Shown here piece after piece: positions 1 through 5,615 of a DNA stretch of 7,855 nucleotides. The translations under genes were made by a program, and so were the position numbers. How positions within the stretch are numbered: position 1 is the first letter of the stretch; every line of letters starts with the position of its first letter. The stretch is from Oribacterium sp. UBA3737 (GTDB lineage Bacteria > Bacillota_A > Clostridia > Lachnospirales > Lachnospiraceae), in assembly GCA_002371295.1 (NCBI GenBank), contig DFGZ01000168.1, positions 1 through 7,855 of the forward strand. The letters are read 5' to 3'. The notes below the pieces were generated by a model. That model made no database searches. It was not told where the DNA came from and saw only the letters and a program-made list of their open reading frames with translations.

Positions 1-1
1 C

Positions 2-88
2 AGCAAGGATTCAACAGAGGGACACCCTGTTTACAACAGAGTAGTGGGACTTAAGTCTTCATTTAAGCTTCCTGAACAGGGAAAATAA
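2..88 (+). CDS. C-terminal end of an unidentified upstream gene (partial)
   Basis: An open frame enters from the left edge and stops with TAA at 86-88, giving 28 residues that end in KLPEQGK. The other two + frames stop earlier, at 44 and 54. The residues (HPVYNRVVGLKSSFKL) are plausible for a folded C-terminus, and codon use (CTT, AAG, GTT) resembles the genes further right. An intrinsic terminator follows about 85 nt later, as expected for the end of a transcription unit. I do not recognise the family, and 28 residues are too few to assign a function. It could also be a chance open frame, so confidence is moderate. Confidence 0.5.
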   Translation, partial: SKDSTEGHPVYNRVVGLKSSFKLPEQGK

Positions 89-147
89 ATTAGGCAAGTA
101 AGCTGAGAAAAAACTCACGCAGCTAAGTATTTATACAGAATATGTGA

Positions 148-159
148 GCCGGAGACGGC
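148..159 (+). other. Small GAGA-tetraloop hairpin
   Basis: GCCG (148-151) pairs with CGGC (156-159) around a GAGA loop. It can be extended past an A-A mismatch by G-C, T-A and G-T pairs. It sits in the 3' untranslated stretch between the upstream stop codon and the terminator at 174, so it would be transcribed with the upstream gene. Its role is unknown. Confidence 0.3.
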
Positions 160-173
160 ACATTTTATGAAAG

Positions 174-203
174 AGCAGATTTCCGAAAGGGGGTCTGCTT
201 TTT
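174..203 (+). terminator. Intrinsic terminator after the upstream gene
   Basis: An 11-pair stem joins AGCAGATTTCC (174-184) to GGGGGTCTGCT (189-199). Three of the pairs are T-G. The loop is GAAA (185-188), a stable GNRA tetraloop, and a T run ends at 203. This is the form of a Rho-independent terminator on the + strand. It probably ends transcription of the gene stopping at 88. Confidence 0.7.
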
Positions 204-331
204 GTAAATATCCCATGGAACATGTCCCCGGATACTGCGTATTGGGGGAGGGGGAACAGGAGCTTTCCGTGATCCCCCGGCATCGTGCATGACAGTCGGA
301 TAGAATCATGGATGATTTATGGTTTTCTACA
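204..331 (+). other. Structured non-coding stretch between two terminators, function unknown
   Basis: No convincing gene lies on either strand here; the minus-strand open frame across it has no ribosome binding site and unlikely composition. Two adjacent hairpins are visible. The first pairs CCCC (226-229) with downstream G residues near 244-248, with GATAC pairing to GTATT around a TGC loop. The second pairs GGGGGA (250-255) with TCCCCC (273-278) and continues inside with CA/TG and GGA/TCC around a GCTT loop. With the terminator at 332-375 this could be a small RNA or an mRNA leader. I match it to no known riboswitch class, and I see no clear promoter. Confidence 0.25.
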
Positions 332-375
332 CCGTGCAACAGAAGTGAATCTTTTGTTGCACGGCTTTTTTATTT
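332..375 (+). terminator. Strong intrinsic terminator upstream of the first operon
   Basis: A 14-pair stem (332-345 with 351-364, one G-T pair) has a 5-nt TGAAT loop. The arms are CCGTGCAACAGAAG and CTTTTGTTGCACGG. A C and six T residues follow (366-371), then ATTT. It lies more than 120 nt before the first start codon. It therefore either ends a transcript from the 204-331 stretch, backs up the terminator at 174-203, or acts as a leader attenuator. Its stem shares TGCAACAGA with the terminator at 5527-5570. Confidence 0.8.
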
Positions 376-444
376 CCGCGGACAATATGCAATATCAGGG
401 AAGGTTTACGAAAGAACGGAAAATATTATCAGCCTGAGATTAAG

Positions 445-482
445 TATGATGGTTTCATCAACAGAGAAATAAAAATCATAGA
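445..482 (+). promoter_or_regulatory. Possible promoter/operator region of the first operon
   Basis: Two -10-like hexamers are present, TATTAT (424-429) and TATGAT (445-450), each one base from consensus. Neither has a good -35 at 16-18 nt, which would suit a promoter that needs an activator such as the AraC protein encoded downstream (inference). Overlapping the second hexamer is the short palindrome TGATG-GTTT-CATCA (447-460). Then comes ATAAAAATCATAGA (469-482), which recurs with one change upstream of the regulator gene. The exact promoter is not settled. Confidence 0.3.
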
Positions 483-497
483 TGATCAAGGAGATAA

Positions 498-1340
498 ATG
501 ATGAAAAAGACACTGCCTATCGGTATACAGGTTTACGGTCTCAGAGATCTTTTGGAGAATACACCTGAGAATTTTAAAAATGTGATGAAGAAGGTTAAGG
601 AGCTCGGATATGACGGCGTTGAGCTTGCCGGACTTTACGGACACACACCTGAATATATAAAGGAAACACTTGATGAAGTAGGACTTATTCCTATCAGTGC
701 ACATGTTGCATTTGCTGAAATGATGGAGAACATAGATGGCATTATTTCCGATTATAAGAAGATCGGTGTTAAATACCTGGTGATGCCTTATATGTCGGAA
801 GAATACCGTCCGGCAAATCCGGAAGGCTTCAAGAGATTTCTTCCGCTTTTAAATGAAATCGGTCAGAAGATACATGACGCAGGCATGACCTTCCTCTATC
901 ACAATCATGATTTTGAGTTTGTGAAAATGGATGACGGCAAATGGGGATATGATGAGATGTTCGAGTCCATCCCTCATGACAATCTGATGTCAGAGCTTGA
1001 TACCTGCTGGTGTCAGGTAGCAACTTCAGACGCTGAGGGCTTCGTGAAGAAGTATAAGGACAGGATCCCTGTAGTACATCTCAAGGATTATATCAAGCAG
1101 GGCGAAGTTAAGAACATGTACAAGCTCATCGGTATCGACAGCGAGGAAGAGGAAGGCGAGACAGGTTATTTCGGTTTCAGACCGGTAGGTTTCGGAATGA
1201 TGATCTGGGAGCCGGTTCTTAAAGCAGCGGTTGAATCAAATGCACAGTGGGTGATAGTTGAGCAGGATGAGCATTATGAAACAGAGCCCCTTGAGTGTGC
1301 AAGAAGAAGCCGTGAGTACCTGAGAATTTTAGGCTGGTAA
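498..1340 (+). CDS. Sugar phosphate isomerase/epimerase, TIM barrel (AP endonuclease family 2 type)
   Basis: This 280-residue protein has the look of COG1082 xylose-isomerase-like TIM barrels. These are cytosolic, divalent-metal enzymes acting on keto or phospho sugars and inosose-type substrates. The fold is suggested by alternating strand/helix segments such as GYDGVELAG (37-45). Candidate metal and catalytic residues are the HNHDFE motif (135-140), ELD (166-168), HLKD (194-197) and VEQDE (254-258); E140, D168, H194 and E255 are the likeliest metal set by family analogy. Length is normal for the family and there is no signal peptide. The ribosome site AAGGAG (488-493) is 4 nt from ATG 498 but 7 nt from the adjacent ATG 501, so the true start may be 501 (279 residues). 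The oxidoreductase gene follows in the same unit. Family is certain enough; substrate is unknown. Confidence 0.9.
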   Translation: MMKKTLPIGIQVYGLRDLLENTPENFKNVMKKVKELGYDGVELAGLYGHTPEYIKETLDEVGLIPISAHVAFAEMMENIDGIISDYKKIGVKYLVMPYMSEEYRPANPEGFKRFLPLLNEIGQKIHDAGMTFLYHNHDFEFVKMDDGKWGYDEMFESIPHDNLMSELDTCWCQVATSDAEGFVKKYKDRIPVVHLKDYIKQGEVKNMYKLIGIDSEEEEGETGYFGFRPVGFGMMIWEPVLKAAVESNAQWVIVEQDEHYETEPLECARRSREYLRILGW

Positions 1341-1369
1341 AGCTTTAAAGGCTTTTAAGGTATTCCGGC

Positions 1370-1394
1370 GGGGATGCCTGGGCAAGGCATTCCC
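1370..1394 (+). other. Intercistronic hairpin without T tract
   Basis: A 10-pair stem (1370-1379 with 1385-1394, one G-T pair) encloses the 5-nt loop GGGCA. TGTGTACGG follows rather than a T run, so it should not terminate. It sits 29 nt after the isomerase stop, in the 158-nt gap before the oxidoreductase start. It may protect the upstream message from 3' decay or mark a processing site, giving the two genes different message levels (inference). Confidence 0.55.
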
Positions 1395-1498
1395 TGTGTA
1401 CGGAAGAAAATATATAGAATATAGGAGCCGATCAGATCTGCATCCTTATGTCAGAGATGAACGGCGACAACCAAACTTTTTATAGGAGAGAAGATAAA

Positions 1499-2776
1499 AT
1501 GAAAGAAATAAGAATAGCGATCATCGGAACAGGAATGATTTCACACAGACACATGACAGTTATCAGGAACCTGCAGAAGCGCGGACAGAACCTTAAGGTT
1601 GTGGCAGCTGCTGAAATTGACAAGGCTAAGCTTGAAGCATTCGGAAAGCAGTATGGTATCGACGAGAAGGATCTCTATCAGGACTTCAGAGAGATGCTGA
1701 AGAGAGACGATATTGATGAAGTTGAGGTTTGCGTTCACAACAATCTTCACACATCTGTAGCCACAGCCGTAATGGCAGCAGGCTTTGACTGCTACTCAGA
1801 GAAGCCGATGTCAGCAAGCTATGCAGATGCAAAGATCCTTTACGACGCACAGAAGAAGTACGGCAGGAAGCTGGCTATCCAGATCAGCTCCATTTACAAC
1901 CCTCAGACAAGAATCGCAAAGGAAATGATCGCTGACGGAAAGCTTGGCAAGATCTATCATGCAAGAAGTGTCGGACACAGACGTCAGGGCCGTCCCGGCT
2001 ATGATATGCCTTTCTTCAGCCGTGACTTCGTAGATCCGAAGGTAGGCGTACACGGACCTCTTTTCGACCTCGGAATCTATCATATCGCACAGATGCTCTA
2101 TGTAATGGGCATGCCTGAGCTTGAGAGCGTATACGGAACAACAACCTGTGATTACTGGAGAGACAAGAGAATAGATGATGCTGTAAACTGCCATACACCT
2201 GTTGAGGATCTTTCCGTTGCCATCGCACGTTTCAAGAATGGTCTTTCAATGGATATCTATGAGGACTGGGCTATCCACATGGATGAGATCGGTTCAAGCT
2301 TTATCGCAGGTTCTCTCGGCGGACTTAAGTTCACAGATGTTGACCAGACAGGCGGACCTATGGCTGTCCCAGAGGGAGGAAACATCGTTGGCGGCGGAGA
2401 GCTTCAGAAGCCCAGACTCCAGTACTTCGGTGTTGATGAGAAGGGTCGTCTTTTCGATACTAAGCTTGAGTGTGCTATCGGTGATGTAACCGGTATGCAG
2501 GAGCTTGCTCTCAACCCTGAGATGGAGAAGTTCAATGACAACCAGCTCCACTGGTATTCATACCTTCGCGGAGAGCTTACTGATGAGACAAGAATCGACT
2601 CACCTTATATCGCAATGCAGACTGCATTCCTTTCCGAAGGTGTTGTTCTTTCCAACGAACTCGGCCGTTCTGTTACTGCCGATGAGATCAGGGCAATGTC
2701 AAAGTCCATCGCTATCCGCGAGCAGGAAACACCTTTTGGCACAATTAAATATGATTTTGATGATTATAAGGCTTAA
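1499..2776 (+). CDS. Gfo/Idh/MocA family NAD(P)-dependent sugar oxidoreductase
   Basis: This 425-residue cytosolic protein has an N-terminal Rossmann domain: IAIIGTGMIS (7-15 region), with the dinucleotide-binding GTG at 10-12, then AAAEID (36-41). The family's EKP motif is at 101-103, where the Lys normally takes part in catalysis. The C-terminal substrate domain carries GPLFDLGIYH (186-195), placing D190 and H195 where the family has its catalytic Asp/His. Members oxidise or reduce sugar and inositol hydroxyls, or oxidise C3 of glycosides. At 425 residues it is longer than typical (about 330-390), with a glycine-rich insertion near 283-300. The open frame extends 17 codons further upstream to ATG 1448, but AGGAG (1484-1488) lies 10 nt before ATG 1499 and the Rossmann strand starts right there, so 1499 is preferred. 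It lies downstream of the isomerase and is closed by a terminator. The substrate is not readable from sequence. Confidence 0.93.
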   Translation: MKEIRIAIIGTGMISHRHMTVIRNLQKRGQNLKVVAAAEIDKAKLEAFGKQYGIDEKDLYQDFREMLKRDDIDEVEVCVHNNLHTSVATAVMAAGFDCYSEKPMSASYADAKILYDAQKKYGRKLAIQISSIYNPQTRIAKEMIADGKLGKIYHARSVGHRRQGRPGYDMPFFSRDFVDPKVGVHGPLFDLGIYHIAQMLYVMGMPELESVYGTTTCDYWRDKRIDDAVNCHTPVEDLSVAIARFKNGLSMDIYEDWAIHMDEIGSSFIAGSLGGLKFTDVDQTGGPMAVPEGGNIVGGGELQKPRLQYFGVDEKGRLFDTKLECAIGDVTGMQELALNPEMEKFNDNQLHWYSYLRGELTDETRIDSPYIAMQTAFLSEGVVLSNELGRSVTADEIRAMSKSIAIREQETPFGTIKYDFDDYKA

Positions 2777-2796
2777 TCCGGGTGATCATCATAGAT

Positions 2797-2826
2797 GCGG
2801 GGACGAGAGATCGTTCCCGCTTTTTT
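2797..2826 (+). terminator. Intrinsic terminator of the isomerase-oxidoreductase unit
   Basis: The stem is GCGGGGACGA (2797-2806) with TCGTTCCCGC (2811-2820), 10 pairs with one G-T. The loop is GAGA, and six T residues follow (2821-2826). It starts 20 nt after the oxidoreductase stop codon and separates that unit from the regulator gene. Confidence 0.9.
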
Positions 2827-2850
2827 CGTGATTCAGGGTTTGAGTCTTTT

Positions 2851-2869
2851 CTGTGCGCGGCACGGTTTT
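2851..2869 (+). other. Short hairpin with T4, possible weak second terminator
   Basis: CTGTGC (2851-2856) pairs with GCACGG (2860-2865) around a GCG loop, and TTTT follows. The stem is short and the T run brief. It could back up the terminator at 2797-2826 or mean nothing. Confidence 0.25.
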
Positions 2870-2891
2870 ATAAAAATCACAGAATTATTTT

Positions 2892-2921
2892 TTGTAAAAT
2901 ATGCTATCATCGGAATAGCAT
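2892..2921 (+). promoter_or_regulatory. Candidate promoter of the regulator gene
   Basis: TTGTAA (2892-2897) and TAGCAT (2916-2921), 18 nt apart, each match four of six sigma-A consensus bases. The region is AT rich. Transcription would start near 2928, about 35 nt before the ATG. The -10 lies inside the right arm of the inverted repeat at 2901-2921, so an operator there could control it directly. Moderate-to-low confidence. Confidence 0.35.
2901..2921. repeat. Inner inverted repeat, candidate operator
   Basis: ATGCTAT (2901-2907) and ATAGCAT (2915-2921) form a perfect 7-bp inverted repeat with a 7-nt spacer. It lies between the -35 and -10 candidates, inside the wider repeat at 2872-2934. 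No T run follows, so it is more likely a protein site than a terminator. Confidence 0.45.
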
Positions 2922-2961
2922 TAAAGTGATTTTTGTTCAAGGAGTACGTTTTTAATCTTAT

Positions 2962-5430
2962 ATGGAAACCAGGAATCTAAGCTATATCGTAAAAAGAGCC
3001 CTTAAAAATGAAACCTCGCGACAGGTGGAAATGACGATTCTCTTTCTGCTGGAAGGTAAAATGACCGTTCGTTACCGGGATGAGGATTTCAGAATGACAG
3101 AGGAGGATATCATACTCATCAATCCCGGAACCGAGTACGAAATCACAGAGTGTACCGATGCCCTGTATGGGATTGCCATTTACCCTATGCAGCTTATGTC
3201 AGATATCCTGAAAAACAGCAGGATGATGTTTTACTGTAACTCTGTTGTTGATATGGGTCATTCTTACAGGGATCTGAGGGATATTCTGTTTGAGCTTACA
3301 GCGGAATATACCGAGGATTCCCATAAGAGTTCCGCATATAATGCAAGCCTCCTGCTAAAGCTCCTTGACTGTCTTGTGGAAAATTATCAGCTGGAGGTCA
3401 ATGATCTGGCGGATGAGGAAACCGAGGCAGACGCCCGCATGAGGGAGATGATGCAGTATATTCTCTCGAATCTTGACAGAGATATAAATCTTAATGAACT
3501 TGTGGACAGCATGTTTGTTTCGGCATCTACACTTTCGCGAATTTTCAAAAAGCATACGGGGGTTTACTTTGCCGACTATGTAATGCAGCTCCGGGTTCAG
3601 TCATCGCTGCAGCTCTTAAGATCCACAAAGCAGTCCATAACCCAGATCGCCCTCACCTGCGGATTTGCCAATTCCGCCTCCTTTAACCGTTCCTTCAGAA
3701 AGGTTATGGGGGTTGCACCTACGGACTACAGGAAGAAGTTCCAGGGAGAAAGCATTCCCGAAGAGGTTATCGAGGATAATACGGAAGAAGATATCCGTGA
3801 AGAGCTCAAGGAGAAGGGCTATAAAAAGGTAAGAGGAGAGAAAAGCTTTACTGCACTGATAGACCTTAAGAAGAAGCCCGGGGTAAAGTACGAAAAAACC
3901 TGGAACAGGATAATGAATGTGGGTGCAATGAGCGATCTTACCAAGGCGAACATTCAGTATCATACGCTTTTTGTAAATGAGCATCTGCATTTCAGCTATT
4001 TCCGCGTGTGGATCGTTTTCAGCAGAAAGATGATGCTTTTCGACGGCAGGAATATCGGCGTATACAATTATGACACTGTTGACCAGGTGCTGGATTTCTT
4101 TGTGCAACATCATCTGCATCCCTTCCTTGATTTCGGAAGAAGACCTGAGGTGGCACTTAGTTCAGAAAACAAACCGATATTTTACAATGAAGAATACATT
4201 GACTTTGTTTCAAGGGAAGCCTGGGAAAGCCTTCTGGAGGATTTTATTTCGCACATTGTTTCGAGGTACGGACTTGGGGTGGTTTCCAACTGGATCTTCG
4301 AGCTTCCACGGGACAACTGGCATGAGTCGAGCCATCCTGAACAGGGACTTTATAAGGGAGAGTACAGTTTCTTTGATGCCTTTTTGTTTTTCTGCAAGAC
4401 CATACGTTCAAAGATTCCCGGTGCTGAAGTCGGAGGTATAGGAAGTGTTATCTCCTATGATGAGGACTATCTTAGAGATTTTTTTGCGAAATGCCATGAA
4501 AATGATGTAAAGCCGGATTTTGTTTCATTTATTTTATTTCCTTATGAGGTGCCTCTTTATAGTCTTCCGGGATCAGATTCCGGGATGCACGTCACGGATA
4601 GTATTGTGAATGAAGAAAGTGAAAACCATAGGTTACTGGTCATTTCAAAAGACAGTGACTGCGAGGAGGTACAGATCGATAAAATCAGTGCTCTCATGAA
4701 ATCAGCGGGAATGGAAGATGTAAAAACCTATATCACTGAATGGAATAATACCATATCCAACAGAAATGCTTTGAATGACAGCTGTTTCAGGGCAGCGTAT
4801 ATGGTGCGGAAGCTTATAAATATCTACGACAAGGTTGATACTATCAATGTCATGTGTGCCTCTGACTGGATAAGCAGCTATATGGACACCGTGGGGATCG
4901 CCCATGGAGGCATCGGACTCCTCACAAAGGATACCATACGTAAGCCTGCATATTATGCAATAGACTTTATGAACCAGCTTGGAGAATATGTCATTGACCG
5001 GACGGAAAAGTTTATAGTCAGCAGGAAGGAAAACGGAGATATATACATAGTGTGTCATAATTTCTCATGGTTCAGGGAGAACTATCTCATGCAGGATGAG
5101 GATGTGGATATAATGGAGAACCGCCCTCTGATCTTCGAAGATGAGAAGGAGCTTAATCTCCTTATCAGGCTTAAGAATTTTGGAACTCCGGGTGAGTACT
5201 GCGTAAAAAGAAGGACCATGAATGACAGTAACGGAAGTATACTTGGTGAGTGGAGCAGGTTTCAGTTCAACACCAGACTTACCAGACAGGATATCAAGTA
5301 TCTTGAGGCTGTCTGCCTTCCAAATCTCAGCCAGAGTGTTTATTCTGTTTCAGGGGAAGGTGACACCATGGAGCTGGAATTGAAGCTGGAACCACACGAG
5401 ATAAGCCTTATTCATATTTTCAGGACATAA
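2962..5430 (+). CDS. AraC family transcriptional regulator fused to a GH39-like domain
   Basis: This 822-residue protein has no signal peptide, so it acts in the cytosol. Residues about 20-80 look like a cupin ligand-binding segment (VEMTILFLLEGKMTVRYRDEDF, then INPGTEYEI). The AraC DNA-binding region covers about 160-262, with two helix-turn-helices: INLNELVDSMFVSASTLSRIFK (176-197) and ITQIALTCGFANSASFNRSF (226-245) followed by the typical GVAPTDYRKKF. A charged linker (262-290) leads to a GH39-like (beta-xylosidase type) part, about 295-822, including a C-terminal beta-rich region. The nucleophile motif ITEWN is intact (E593). The acid/base motif, normally FEVWNEP, reads FELPRDN (446-452), so the acid/base Glu is Asp451. 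The domain is therefore probably a sugar sensor rather than an enzyme (inference). AAGGAG (2939-2944) lies 17 nt before the ATG, unusually far, but an in-frame stop at 2953 rules out a longer start. Confidence 0.92.
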   Translation: METRNLSYIVKRALKNETSRQVEMTILFLLEGKMTVRYRDEDFRMTEEDIILINPGTEYEITECTDALYGIAIYPMQLMSDILKNSRMMFYCNSVVDMGHSYRDLRDILFELTAEYTEDSHKSSAYNASLLLKLLDCLVENYQLEVNDLADEETEADARMREMMQYILSNLDRDINLNELVDSMFVSASTLSRIFKKHTGVYFADYVMQLRVQSSLQLLRSTKQSITQIALTCGFANSASFNRSFRKVMGVAPTDYRKKFQGESIPEEVIEDNTEEDIREELKEKGYKKVRGEKSFTALIDLKKKPGVKYEKTWNRIMNVGAMSDLTKANIQYHTLFVNEHLHFSYFRVWIVFSRKMMLFDGRNIGVYNYDTVDQVLDFFVQHHLHPFLDFGRRPEVALSSENKPIFYNEEYIDFVSREAWESLLEDFISHIVSRYGLGVVSNWIFELPRDNWHESSHPEQGLYKGEYSFFDAFLFFCKTIRSKIPGAEVGGIGSVISYDEDYLRDFFAKCHENDVKPDFVSFILFPYEVPLYSLPGSDSGMHVTDSIVNEESENHRLLVISKDSDCEEVQIDKISALMKSAGMEDVKTYITEWNNTISNRNALNDSCFRAAYMVRKLINIYDKVDTINVMCASDWISSYMDTVGIAHGGIGLLTKDTIRKPAYYAIDFMNQLGEYVIDRTEKFIVSRKENGDIYIVCHNFSWFRENYLMQDEDVDIMENRPLIFEDEKELNLLIRLKNFGTPGEYCVKRRTMNDSNGSILGEWSRFQFNTRLTRQDIKYLEAVCLPNLSQSVYSVSGEGDTMELELKLEPHEISLIHIFRT

Positions 5431-5526
5431 GTGCTATTGCCCGTGGAATACCTTTTAATGACTTGGTATAAGTGCCGTAAGTCTTCCGATATCGACTTTT
5501 GACACTCACAGCAGTACTTGAATGAT

Positions 5527-5570
5527 AAAAAGGATGCAACAGATGATATAAATCTGTTGCATCCTTTTTT
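5527..5570. terminator. Strong, probably bidirectional terminator after the regulator gene
   Basis: An 18-bp perfect stem (5527-5544 with 5552-5569) has a 7-nt GATATAA loop. Five A residues open the left arm and six T residues close the right, so it can work on both strands. On the + strand it ends the regulator transcript about 100 nt after its stop. The core GATGCAACAGAT/ATCTGTTGCATC resembles the terminator stem at 332-364. Confidence 0.9.
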
Positions 5571-5589
5571 GGCTTTGTGACTTTTGTGC

Positions 5590-5604
5590 AAATCATAGCA
5601 GGAG
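5590..5604 (+). promoter_or_regulatory. AAATCATAG motif and ribosome site before the transporter
   Basis: AAATCATAG (5590-5598) is identical to 473-481 upstream of the first operon and sits at almost the same distance from the next ATG (17 versus 16 nt). It is followed by AGGAG (5600-5604), 11 nt from ATG 5616. The identity may reflect a shared control site or chance in AT-rich DNA. No promoter between the terminator at 5570 and this point is convincing. Confidence 0.3.
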
Positions 5605-5615
5605 AATTTAAATAT

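Larger units (their letters stand above)
2872..2934. repeat. Wide inverted repeat flanking the regulator promoter
   Basis: AAAAATCAC (2872-2880) and GTGATTTTT (2926-2934) form a perfect 9-bp inverted repeat with 45 nt between the arms. The left arm is just upstream of the candidate -35 and the right arm is near the expected transcription start. Such an arrangement suits two operator half-sites bound by a dimer, possibly autoregulation by the AraC protein. That role is inferred. Confidence 0.45.

Noticed and set aside
144..165. Resemblance of GAGCCGGAGACGGCAC to a cobalamin riboswitch B12 box
   Set aside because: Only the GGAGAC-like core matches; the conserved upstream elements of that riboswitch are missing, and the match is explained by a small GAGA hairpin.
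115..339. 74-residue minus-strand open frame in the left non-coding region
   Set aside because: No ribosome binding site, cysteine- and serine-rich unlikely composition, and it runs across two hairpins and a terminator.
12..466. CAACAGAG repeated at 12-19, 34-41 and 459-466
   Set aside because: Eight bases, irregular spacing, one set inside coding sequence; no repeat unit or spacer pattern to suggest a real array.
1448..1498. Longer start of the oxidoreductase at ATG 1448
   Set aside because: Its only upstream AGGAG is 20 nt away, the added 17 residues do not look like family sequence, and ATG 1499 has a well-placed site right before the Rossmann strand.
3616..4119. 167-residue minus-strand open frame within the regulator gene
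   Set aside because: It overlaps the well-supported regulator, has no ribosome site and no recognisable domain; it is an antisense shadow, like the other frames overlapping the main genes.
5499..5531. Perfect TTGACA (5499-5504) with ATAAA-like -10 as a promoter for the transporter
   Set aside because: The -10 is poor, and transcription would begin inside the terminator stem and still cross most of the hairpin and its T run.
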